64,000 nucleotides of DNA from DASYKT01 sp035995185 (GTDB lineage: Bacteria > Acidobacteriota > Blastocatellia > Pyrinomonadales > Pyrinomonadaceae). A program made the position numbers and the translations under genes. Position 1 is the first letter of the stretch; each line of letters opens with the position of its first letter. The notes under the pieces are model-generated. The model did no database searches. It was not told the origin of the DNA and worked only from the letters and a program-made list of their open reading frames with translations. This document shows positions 48,645 to 57,542 of this stretch, piece after piece. The stretch is taken from assembly GCA_035995185.1 (NCBI GenBank), contig DASYKT010000002.1:124001-188000 (forward strand), given 5' to 3'.

Positions 48645-50531
48645 ATGAGTTTTGACGAAATATTTGATGTGATCGTGATCGGCGCGGGGCACGCGGGCTG
48701 TGAAGCGGCGTCTGCTTCGGCGCGGCTCGGTGCGCAGACGGCTCTGGTCACTATCAATCTCGATCTGATCGGGCAGATGTCGTGCAACCCGGCGGTGGGC
48801 GGAATTGCGAAGGGACATATCGTGCGCGAAGTGGATGCGCTGGGCGGGATCATGGGCCGGGTGATCGACCGCACCGGGATACAGTTTCGTTTGCTAAATC
48901 GTTCGCGCGGACCGGCGGTGCAATCGCCGCGCGCCCAGGCGGACCGTTCGCTTTATCGAACCGAAATGCGCGCCGTGCTTGAAGCCACTCCGAATTTGCA
49001 TCTAAGACAGGGCATTGTTATTGATTTAATCGTTGCAAACACTCAGGTTATCGGGGTAGAAATGCAGGATTCACGGCGGCTGGGCGCAAAAGCCGTGGTC
49101 GTCGCGACCGGAACATTTCTAAACGGCACGATCCATACCGGTAAGAAAACTTATTCTGCCGGGCGCGCGGGCGAACCTGCGTCGATCGAATTGGCGGAGA
49201 GTTTAAAGAGGCTCGGATTCCCTGTTGGAAGATTAAAGACAGGAACACCGCCGCGGCTGGATGGGCGCACGATCGATTGGGACGCATTCGAGCCGCAGCC
49301 GGCGGATGAAAAGCCGGTCGCGTTTTCGTTTGCCACAGATGAAATTTCGCAGCCGCAGATCAAATGCTATATCGGTTACACAGGGCAGGATCTTCATAAT
49401 AAAATTCGTGAGAACTTAAATCAGTCGCCGCTCTATTCGGGAAAGATCAAAGGCGTTGGCCCGCGCTATTGTCCTTCGATCGAGGACAAGGTGGTGAAGT
49501 TTGCGGACAAGGACCGCCATCAACTTTTTCTCGAACCCGAAGGCCATCACACCAACGAAGTTTATCTGAACGGGTTTTCAACTTCCCTCCCGGCAGAGCT
49601 GCAGCAGGATCTTTTACGGATGATCCCTGGTTTTGAAAACGTCAGTATTATTCGGCCGGGCTATGCTATCGAATACGATTTTGTCGACCCCCGGCAGCTC
49701 ACTCCGTTTCTGGAAACTATTCAAACTAAAGGACTTTTCTTCGCAGGGCAGATAAATGGCACGACCGGTTACGAAGAAGCCGCCTGCCAGGGTTTGATGG
49801 CCGGCATCAACGCCGCGCTGAAAACGCAGGGCCGCGCGCCGTTCCGGGTGCGTCGCGATGAATCGTATATTGGCGTGTTGGTTGACGATCTTTTGCAGCA
49901 TGGCGTCGATGAACCGTATCGCATTTTTACTTCGCGCGCGGAAGCGAGATTGACGCTTCGGCATGACAACGCGGATTCCAGGTTGATGGGCTACGGACGT
50001 GAGATCGGCTTAGTCGGTGACACGGACTGGGAACGATTTAATGCCCGGCGTGATCGCATTGCGATGATCAGAAATTCGCTGGACAATGTGCGGTTCAAGC
50101 GTTCGGATGTGGTGTATGCCACCGCGGCCCAAATGTTGGGCGCCGATCTCGGTGACGCATTCACGCTCGGACACCTGGCCCAGCGCAGCGGCGTCACACC
50201 GGAATTTGTTCATCGCCTGTTGCTGGAAAACGTCCGGAGTCAGGTTTCAACAATCGATCTGGAATCGGCCCTGGCAGATTCGCTTTATCGCGGCTATATC
50301 GAAACTCAGAAAACCGCTACCGAGCGTGTAAACCGGCACGATAATATGCATGTGCCTGATTTTATTGATTATAAAGGGATTAGCGGATTATCCAATGAGA
50401 TGGTTGAACGCCTGGAGCGTGCGCGCCCGCAAACCTTTGGTCATGTCAGAAAGATTCCCGGCCTTACCCCGGCCGCAATTTCCACGGTTTTGGTCCATTT
50501 GACCGCTCAATCACAAAAAGCTGCGGTTTAA
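48645..50531 (+). CDS. mnmG: tRNA uridine-5-carboxymethylaminomethyl(34) synthesis enzyme MnmG
   Basis: This 628-residue FAD protein is the partner of MnmE in wobble-uridine modification. The Rossmann FAD motif VIGAGHAGCEAA lies at residues 12-23, followed by CNPAVGGIAKGHIVREVDALGG, KTGTPPRLDGRTIDW, GYEEAACQGLMAGINAAL and the C-terminal helical domain with YKGISGLSNEMVERLERARP and GLTPAAISTVLVHL. It is complete. It stands at the head of the mnmG-parA-parB block, and rsmG, often between mnmG and parA, is absent. Confidence 0.96.
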   Translation: MSFDEIFDVIVIGAGHAGCEAASASARLGAQTALVTINLDLIGQMSCNPAVGGIAKGHIVREVDALGGIMGRVIDRTGIQFRLLNRSRGPAVQSPRAQADRSLYRTEMRAVLEATPNLHLRQGIVIDLIVANTQVIGVEMQDSRRLGAKAVVVATGTFLNGTIHTGKKTYSAGRAGEPASIELAESLKRLGFPVGRLKTGTPPRLDGRTIDWDAFEPQPADEKPVAFSFATDEISQPQIKCYIGYTGQDLHNKIRENLNQSPLYSGKIKGVGPRYCPSIEDKVVKFADKDRHQLFLEPEGHHTNEVYLNGFSTSLPAELQQDLLRMIPGFENVSIIRPGYAIEYDFVDPRQLTPFLETIQTKGLFFAGQINGTTGYEEAACQGLMAGINAALKTQGRAPFRVRRDESYIGVLVDDLLQHGVDEPYRIFTSRAEARLTLRHDNADSRLMGYGREIGLVGDTDWERFNARRDRIAMIRNSLDNVRFKRSDVVYATAAQMLGADLGDAFTLGHLAQRSGVTPEFVHRLLLENVRSQVSTIDLESALADSLYRGYIETQKTATERVNRHDNMHVPDFIDYKGISGLSNEMVERLERARPQTFGHVRKIPGLTPAAISTVLVHLTAQSQKAAV

Positions 50532-50532
50532 T

Positions 50533-50550
50533 TTGTTTCACGTGAAACAA
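50533..50550. other. parS centromere site
   Basis: TGTTTCACGTGAAACA at 50534-50549 matches the bacterial parS consensus in all 16 positions and is extended by one symmetrical base on each side. It lies 164 bases before parA. ParB binds such sites to nucleate the partition complex near oriC. Confidence 0.95.
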
Positions 50551-50560
50551 TCCGAGCAGG

Positions 50561-50640
50561 GCAGAAACGCGACAAGGAGCATGTTAGTCGTATTATTACT
50601 CTCCCTAACTGTCGCGTTTCTGCTTGTAAAACGTGAAACA
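50561..50640. repeat. 14-bp inverted repeat and half parS beside parS
   Basis: GCAGAAACGCGACA (50561-50574) and TGTCGCGTTTCTGC (50610-50623) are perfect inverted arms. Directly after the right arm TGTAAAACGTGAAACA (50625-50640) retains the right half of a parS site. The hairpin is thus framed by a full and a half parS. Confidence 0.75.
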
Positions 50641-51467
50641 ATTTTGCATAAATTCCACGTTCGGCTTATTATTAACGTCCGATTTAGATTAAATCCGCTT
50701 TATCGAGTCAAAAATGGGAAAAATCATCGCTGTTGCTAACCAAAAGGGTGGAGTAGGTAAAACTACCACCGTGGTGAATCTGTCCGCCGCGCTCGCGATC
50801 TATGAAAAAAAGGTTTTGATCGTGGATGCTGATCCTCAATCAAATGCCACTTCCGGCGCCGGTGTTCAGCGCAATGCCGACAGAAAAAGTCTCTATCATG
50901 CGCTGATCTTAAATGAACCGATCAACAGTCTGACGGTGCACACCGAGCTTCCCATGATGTTCGTTCTTCCCTGCGATAAGAATCTGGCCGGCGCGGAGAT
51001 CGAATTGGTAGAGATGGATCGCCGCGAATACCGTCTGCGCGACATTTTGGAAACGGTCCGGCATCAATACGATTACATTTTAATTGATTGCCCGCCTTCG
51101 CTGGGTTTGCTTACGATCAACGGATTGACGGCGGCCGACACTCTGTTGGTACCGATCCAGACCGAATACTATGCGCTGGAAGGCGTGAGCGAATTGTTCG
51201 ATACGTTGTCGCGAGTGCGGCGTGGACTCAATCCCAATCTGGAAGTCGAAGGTCTTCTGCTCACCATGTATGATGAGCGGACCAATCTTTCGGGGGCGGT
51301 AGCACAGGACCTGAGAGAGTTCTATAAAGAGGCCGTTTTGCAGACGGTGATACCGCGGAATGTTCGCCTGGCGGAAGCGCCTAGTTACGGTAAACCTATT
51401 ATTTTGTATGATATACGCTCAAAAGGAGCGGAGAGTTATATGCAGCTGGCAAAGGAGATAATAAGTC

Positions 51468-52346
<879 letters not shown>

Positions 52347-52350
52347 TTAT

Positions 52351-53376
52351 ATGGAAAAAAAGCGTTTAACAGAAATGGTCTCGTGCGCGGGGTGTGCGGC
52401 AAAACTTCCCCCGCATGATCTGGCAAAGGCGTTGGCGACGCTGCCCTCGCAAAGTTTCTCAAAAAATTTGCTGGTTGGTTTTGATACTTCTGACGATGCG
52501 GGTGTTTTTCAGATCTCCGAAGATCTGGCGCTGGTACAGACGGTGGATTTCTTTACGCCAATCGCCGACGATCCGGCGACGTTCGGCCGCATAGCCGCCA
52601 ACAATTCTCTGAACGATGTTTATGCCATGGGCGGCGTGCCGCTGACGGCGCTCTCAGTCACCTGTTATCCACGCGATGAAGACATGAGCGTCCTGGCGGA
52701 AATAATGAGGGGCGGAATGGAAGCCATGCATGCCGAAGGCGTGGTCGTGCTGGGAGGGCATTCGGTTGACGACAAGGAGATGAAATTCGGCTACGCGGTG
52801 ACCGGAACTATTGATCCTAAAAGGGTTGTGACGAATGCAGGGGCAAAGCCGGGAGATGTTCTGATACTGACCAAACCTATCGGGACGGGCGTGATCAGCA
52901 CCGGGGTCAAATTTCAGAAGGCCGGCGAAGAATCGATCAAGGCGGCGCTGGCGGCAATGACCACCTCGGCGCGGCAGCCGTCAAAAGTAATGCAGGAGAT
53001 CGGAGCAAATGCCTGTACGGACGTGACCGGGTTTTCGCTGATGGGCCACGGTTATGAAATGGCCAAGGCGAGCGGCGTGACGCTCAGAATTAATTCGGCT
53101 GACGTACCTCTGCTTCCCGGCGTGCTTGAGCTCATCGGACAGAAGATGGTGACGCGCGGCGACAAGAACAATCGTATTTACGTTGGCGATACTGTTAGAA
53201 TAGCGGAGAGCGTTTCACGAGAAATGCAAAGCGCGCTCTTTGACCCGCAGACGGCGGGCGGATTGCTGATCAGTATGGAAGAGGAAAAAGCCGCGCGATT
53301 TGTAAATGAAGTTTCCGGCGCGAAGGTGATCGGCAGCGTGGAAACGTACAAAGATTTTTTGATCGAAGTAAGTTGA
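52351..53376 (+). CDS. selD: Selenide, water dikinase (SelD)
   Basis: This 341-residue enzyme makes selenophosphate from selenide and ATP for tRNA selenouridine or selenocysteine. The active site near the start reads SCAGCAAKLPP, with Cys15 and Lys18 aligned to the catalytic Cys and Lys of E. coli SelD. The following GFDTSDDAGVFQI, FAANNSLNDVYAMGG-like and DVTGFSLMGHGYEM segments complete the PurM-like fold. It begins 4 bases after parB, an unusual partner. No selA, selB or selenoprotein gene was seen in the window. Confidence 0.93.
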   Translation: MEKKRLTEMVSCAGCAAKLPPHDLAKALATLPSQSFSKNLLVGFDTSDDAGVFQISEDLALVQTVDFFTPIADDPATFGRIAANNSLNDVYAMGGVPLTALSVTCYPRDEDMSVLAEIMRGGMEAMHAEGVVVLGGHSVDDKEMKFGYAVTGTIDPKRVVTNAGAKPGDVLILTKPIGTGVISTGVKFQKAGEESIKAALAAMTTSARQPSKVMQEIGANACTDVTGFSLMGHGYEMAKASGVTLRINSADVPLLPGVLELIGQKMVTRGDKNNRIYVGDTVRIAESVSREMQSALFDPQTAGGLLISMEEEKAARFVNEVSGAKVIGSVETYKDFLIEVS

Positions 53377-53418
53377 TAAGAGTGACGAGCGACAAGTGAC
53401 TAGAGAGGGATCGAGAAG

Positions 53419-53907
53419 TTGGTTTTATTAATCGGAGAGACAATCGGATGGCAGGAGCTGATCTTTATCGGTATTCTCGCGCTGATATTTTTGGGCCCGC
53501 GCAAGCTGCCGACGATGGCGCGCACGATCGGAAAATATATGGCGGAATTTCGCCGTGCTGCCACGGAATTTAAATCCACCTGGGAGAGCGAGGTTTCTTC
53601 GATCACCACCGACTTTAAAGAAGAGCTCAAAGATACCAACAACGATCTTAAAATGCTCTCGCTTTTGGACACGCCGAAGCCGGTAGAAAATTCGATCGGC
53701 AGGAATCAAAATGCGGCGGAAGAAAACGGTCCATCAGTGAATGGAGCGGCAAACGGCTCGGCAAACAATGAGGTCAACGGTGCGGCCCAGCTCGAGTTGC
53801 CGACCGTCACTCAGGTAGAGCCCTCGCAAATGGACCAGATCAAGGAAACCGCCCCCACCGAAATGGTAGCTGAAACGGTAAAGGAAAGTAAAAAAGACTG
53901 GCTGTGA
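53419..53907 (+). CDS. Twin-arginine translocase subunit TatA/TatB
   Basis: This 162-residue protein starts at TTG. One N-terminal membrane helix (IGWQELIFIGILALIFLGPRKLP) with the FGP-like hinge is followed by an amphipathic helix (MARTIGKYMAEFRRAATEF) and a long polar C-terminal tail rich in Asn, Glu and Thr. The length and LGPRKLP favour a TatB-like role or a bifunctional TatA. It is 24 bases before tatC. Confidence 0.9.
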   Translation: MVLLIGETIGWQELIFIGILALIFLGPRKLPTMARTIGKYMAEFRRAATEFKSTWESEVSSITTDFKEELKDTNNDLKMLSLLDTPKPVENSIGRNQNAAEENGPSVNGAANGSANNEVNGAAQLELPTVTQVEPSQMDQIKETAPTEMVAETVKESKKDWL

Positions 53908-53930
53908 TCACGCCCGACCGTCCTTAATAA

Positions 53931-54998
53931 ATGGAACAAACAATCGATAGCAGCGGAGAGCATTTAGGCGGGCAAATGTCCTTTTTGGAACATTTAGACG
54001 AATTTCGCAAGCGTCTGATCCGTTCCATTCTTTTTGTCGGAATAGCTTTTATTTTCTGCTGGTTCGTGTCTGACCGCATCTATAATTTCCTGGCAGTCCC
54101 GGTGCAAAGAGCGCTGGCTTATGCGCAAACGCGCCAGATAAAAGTAGAAGGAAAAAGCGGTGAAGAAACCATCCAGCCGCTGGCGAGTTTGCGTGAAGGA
54201 GATACGGGCAGATTCGTTTTCGACAAGGCGAGCAAACTAGGGATCATCACGGTCCCGATCGGAACGTCGGTCAATGTCGAGGTCAGTAACGATAACGAAG
54301 GCAAGCTCGGCGTCTTTACGACAGAACAGATCCTGACCAACAGCGCAATAATTCCGTCGGGTGTCCGGCTGCCGCTCGACCTGACGGTAACACCGTCGGA
54401 CGCGCCCGGCGCCGAAGGTCAGCTGATCGTGACCACCGCGGTCGAACCTTTCACTCTCTATGTAACAGTTTCGCTCTATGCGGCGATCGCGCTTTCGGTC
54501 CCCTTTTTGCTTTTACAAGTTTGGGGATTTATCTCGCCGGCGCTTTACAAACATGAGCGCGGTTATGTGACGCCGTTTATTTTGCTTTCGTCAATATTTT
54601 TTATCGGCGGCATGGCGTTCGCGTATTACGTTTTATTTCCGCCGTCGGTGACTTACCTGCTCGGGCTCGGCCAGGATTTTCAGCTGATGTTAAAGGCGAC
54701 GGATTATTTCGATCTGATCACGCTGATCATGCTGGCGATGGGGTTGATCTTTCAAATGCCGGCGATCACTTATATCCTGGCGAGGATCGGGATCGTCAAT
54801 GCCAGGATGTTATTGAAAAGCTGGCGCCTGGCGATCGTCGTCATACTGATCGTGGCGGCGGTGGTTTCCCCGACCGGTGACGTGCCGAATTTGATGCTTT
54901 TTTCGGCACCGATGGTGCTTCTTTACCTGATCTCTATCCTGGTCGCTTTTATCTTCGGGAAAAAACGGAAAACAGACGAGCAGGCGGGATTTGCCTAA
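53931..54998 (+). CDS. tatC: Twin-arginine translocase TatC with enlarged first periplasmic loop
   Basis: This is a 355-residue TatC, about 100 longer than usual. MSFLEHLDEFRKRLIRS is the canonical start for signal-peptide recognition. After the first membrane helix (to about residue 58) an inserted region spans about 65-165, rich in Gly, Thr and Val (TVPIGTSVNVEVSND, IPSGVRLPLDLTVTP), before the normal FTLYVTVSLYAAIALSVPFLLLQVWGFISPALYKHE. The remaining five helices are intact. It receives twin-arginine proteins with the TatA/B encoded upstream. Confidence 0.95.
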   Translation: MEQTIDSSGEHLGGQMSFLEHLDEFRKRLIRSILFVGIAFIFCWFVSDRIYNFLAVPVQRALAYAQTRQIKVEGKSGEETIQPLASLREGDTGRFVFDKASKLGIITVPIGTSVNVEVSNDNEGKLGVFTTEQILTNSAIIPSGVRLPLDLTVTPSDAPGAEGQLIVTTAVEPFTLYVTVSLYAAIALSVPFLLLQVWGFISPALYKHERGYVTPFILLSSIFFIGGMAFAYYVLFPPSVTYLLGLGQDFQLMLKATDYFDLITLIMLAMGLIFQMPAITYILARIGIVNARMLLKSWRLAIVVILIVAAVVSPTGDVPNLMLFSAPMVLLYLISILVAFIFGKKRKTDEQAGFA

Positions 54999-55171
54999 AA
55001 TAGCGCCCGGAATAAGTGTTTATAAGGGTTTAGGCAACCTGAGACAAGCCGAAATGCATCTTGATTTTAGATGGTGTAGTGTCTAAATTTATTGCTTTCG
55101 CAGCGTATATTGAATAAAATTAACTCTTTTGAATCTACAAGACTGCCGAGAATAGCCGGGAGATCGCTTTT

Positions 55172-56797
55172 ATGTCTGAAATGAAAAAAATCCGCAATAT
55201 TATTTTTGTTGTTGTCCTAACCGCTCTGGCCTCGTCTTTTGCCTTCGCGCAGAAGCCGCAGCCCTCGGTCGATCCGAGTGAAAAAGTGCGCAACGTTAAG
55301 CCGGAACTCAAAAGGGCTTACAAGGACTGGCTCGAGAAGGATGTAGCTTACATTATTACGTCGGAAGAAAAACGGGCCTTTAAACAGCTTCAAACAGATG
55401 AAGAGCGCGAAAATTTTATCGAAAATTTCTGGCGCCGCCGCGATCCGGACCCGGACACCGAGGAAAATGAATTTCGCGAAGAATATTACGAGCGTATCGC
55501 CTATTCCAACGAACACTTCTCTTCCGGGATCCCGGGCTGGAAAACCGACCGCGGCCGTATCTATATAACCTTCGGCAAACCGGACGAAAAAGAAACGCAC
55601 CCGACCGGCGGCGGTTACGACCGTCCGAGTTATGAAGGCGGCGGTTCGACGACCACCTATCCTTTTGAAGTCTGGTTCTATCGCCACCTGGATAACGTCG
55701 GCGACGGCATCGAGATCGAATTTGTCGATCCGACCGGGACCGGCGAATACCGCATAGCCCGCAGCCCGGATGAAAAAGACGCGATGCGCACAGTTCCCGG
55801 CGCCGGTTTGACGCTGGCGGAACAGTTAGGGTTTAGCACCAAAGCGGACCGCATTACCAATGCCGGCAACGGCGGCGCGAACTATATGCGTGAGCAGGAT
55901 GCGCCCTTCCGCCGGATGGAGATCATCACGGCCCTGCAGCGTCCGCCCCAAGTTAAATTCAACGATCTGCAAGCGGCTTTGACCGATTCGGCGCTGATCG
56001 ATAATAACCCGCTCGATTTCGGAATGCGTGTCGATTTCTTCCGCCAGTCGGACGACCGCGTGATGGTCACCTTTACCGTTCAGGCGGAAAACCGGGAATT
56101 GGTGTTCAAGGAAGTAGGCGGAGTTCCGACCGCGAGGATGAACATCTTTGGCCGCATCACCAGCGTGTCTAACAAGCGAACGGGGATTTTCGAAGATACC
56201 GTTACGGCGGATTCGACCGCCGAAGACCTGGCGCAGGTCAAAGACCGGAAGTCTGTTTATCAAAAAGGCTATGTGCTGATGCCCGGCACTTACAAAGTGG
56301 ATGTCGTGGTCCGCGATGTCGAATCAGGCAATCGCGGCATCATCAGCAAGGGGTTCACGGTCCCGAAATATGAAGCCAGCAAGCTCAATACTTCGACGCT
56401 GATCCTTGCTTCCCGTCTTTACAGCACCACCGATCGCGATATCGGCGGCCAGTTTGTGATCGGCGATAAAAAGGTCATTCCGAATCTTTCCGGTATCTAT
56501 AAGAGAGGCCAGGACGTCGGGGTTTATATGCAGGTTTATAACACCGGTATCGACCAGACGACGCTGCGGCCCGCGGTGGACGTGGAATATGTGCTGTCAA
56601 AAGGCGGCAAGGAACTCTTGCGTCAATCCGAAGATTGGTCGGGCCTCAGCGATTCCGGGCAGCGGCTGACCCTGGCCCGTTTGCTTCCGACGTCGCAGTT
56701 AGACGCCGGCGAGTATGAACTGAAGATCCGTATCAAAGACCGGGTGACCGGCCAGATGCAGGAGCCGAGCGAAAAATTCACGATCGTATCGCAGTAA
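55172..56797 (+). CDS. GWxTD domain exported protein
   Basis: This 541-residue protein has a signal peptide (IIFVVVLTALASSFAFA). The GWxTD domain follows, about residues 45-200, with WLEKDVAYIITSEEKRAF, FIENFWRRRDPDPDTEENEF and the signature SGIPGWKTDRGRIYITFGKPDE. The C-terminal half is beta-rich, sandwich-like (KGYVLMPGTYKVDVVVRDVESG, LDAGEYELKIRIKDRVTGQ). Such proteins are frequent in Acidobacteriota and related phyla and have no known function. Confidence 0.9.
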   Translation: MSEMKKIRNIIFVVVLTALASSFAFAQKPQPSVDPSEKVRNVKPELKRAYKDWLEKDVAYIITSEEKRAFKQLQTDEERENFIENFWRRRDPDPDTEENEFREEYYERIAYSNEHFSSGIPGWKTDRGRIYITFGKPDEKETHPTGGGYDRPSYEGGGSTTTYPFEVWFYRHLDNVGDGIEIEFVDPTGTGEYRIARSPDEKDAMRTVPGAGLTLAEQLGFSTKADRITNAGNGGANYMREQDAPFRRMEIITALQRPPQVKFNDLQAALTDSALIDNNPLDFGMRVDFFRQSDDRVMVTFTVQAENRELVFKEVGGVPTARMNIFGRITSVSNKRTGIFEDTVTADSTAEDLAQVKDRKSVYQKGYVLMPGTYKVDVVVRDVESGNRGIISKGFTVPKYEASKLNTSTLILASRLYSTTDRDIGGQFVIGDKKVIPNLSGIYKRGQDVGVYMQVYNTGIDQTTLRPAVDVEYVLSKGGKELLRQSEDWSGLSDSGQRLTLARLLPTSQLDAGEYELKIRIKDRVTGQMQEPSEKFTIVSQ

Positions 56798-56862
56798 ATT
56801 TTTCGGCAAAATTTCGCGGTCAAAATACAGCCTCTGCCATAAAAAGCAGGGGCTTTTATTTT

Positions 56863-57366
56863 ATGGAAAAATTCGAAACTGAAAAGTTGATATTCACTCT
56901 TTATAGCGAAAAGTTGCGCGGGGATTTTACCAGGCTTTTCACCGATGAAGAGGTGATGAAATACGTCGATAAAGGAGTGCTGAGCCGCGAGGCAGTCGAT
57001 GCATTATGGCGCCGCCTGGTCGACGAATTTTACCCCAAAGGGATCAAAACAATCTGGGCGGTCCTGGCCAAGGAAGACGGCCGCTTTATCGCCAACGCCA
57101 GTATTCGCCCGCGGCCCGAGTATAAACACGAAACGGAGATCGGTTACGTTCTGGCGAAAAACGAATGGGGAAAAGGCTACGCCACGGAGATCGCAATGCG
57201 CCTGGTCGCTTACGGTTTTGAGGAGTTAAAACTCAAGACGGTTTACGCCACCGTCGATACCGGCAACGAAGCTTCGAAACGGGTGCTGGAAAAATGCGGG
57301 ATGAGCGTGGTACGCACGGAATATGACGAGCAGGGAAAATTTTATGTGTATGGGATAAAGCGGTGA
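56863..57366 (+). CDS. GNAT family N-acetyltransferase (RimJ/RimL-like)
   Basis: This 167-residue protein has an acceptor-side start FETEKLIFTLYSEKLRGDFTRLF, EIGYVLAKNEWGKGYATEIAMRLVAYGFEEL (motif A, the acetyl-CoA loop with GKGYAT) and VDTGNEASKRVLEKCGM (motif B). This is the pattern of the RimJ/RimL subgroup, which acetylates ribosomal protein N-termini or small amines. The substrate is not determinable. An element with terminal repeats begins directly after its stop. Confidence 0.9.
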   Translation: MEKFETEKLIFTLYSEKLRGDFTRLFTDEEVMKYVDKGVLSREAVDALWRRLVDEFYPKGIKTIWAVLAKEDGRFIANASIRPRPEYKHETEIGYVLAKNEWGKGYATEIAMRLVAYGFEELKLKTVYATVDTGNEASKRVLEKCGMSVVRTEYDEQGKFYVYGIKR

Positions 57367-57367
57367 T

Positions 57368-57542
57368 GTCAGAACCGGGAGCCGTAGCGACCGGGTAACT
57401 CATTCAAATCAAAAAACAAACTAAAGTTAAAATCTCAATGTCTCTGGTAGAACCGAAACCCGGTCGCACTCCCACCACCCCGTCAGCCGAAGCGGCTGCC
57501 ACCCCTCCTCTGGCAGGAGGGGAGTTTACTCCCGGTTCTGAC
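57368..57542. mobile_element. MITE-like element with 14-bp terminal inverted repeats
   Basis: GTCAGAACCGGGAG (57368-57381) and CTCCCGGTTCTGAC (57529-57542) are perfect terminal inverted repeats of a 175-bp non-coding element. It contains the CCACCCC...CCCCTCCT hairpin family (57471-57530, loop CTGGC) found at 3282 and 48431. The right end lies inside the 3' end of asnB, so it contributes the last codons of that gene. No transposase is present. Confidence 0.6.

Noticed and set aside
50533..50739. Possible 68-residue gene starting MFHVKQ between mnmG and parA
   Set aside because: It runs through parS and the inverted repeat and overlaps the parA start. Its beginning is simply the translated parS sequence.
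55060..55110. Promoter-like TTGATT-17-TAAATT before the GWxTD gene
   Set aside because: It is a weak match in an AT-rich leader; similar matches occur by chance, so it was not listed as a feature.
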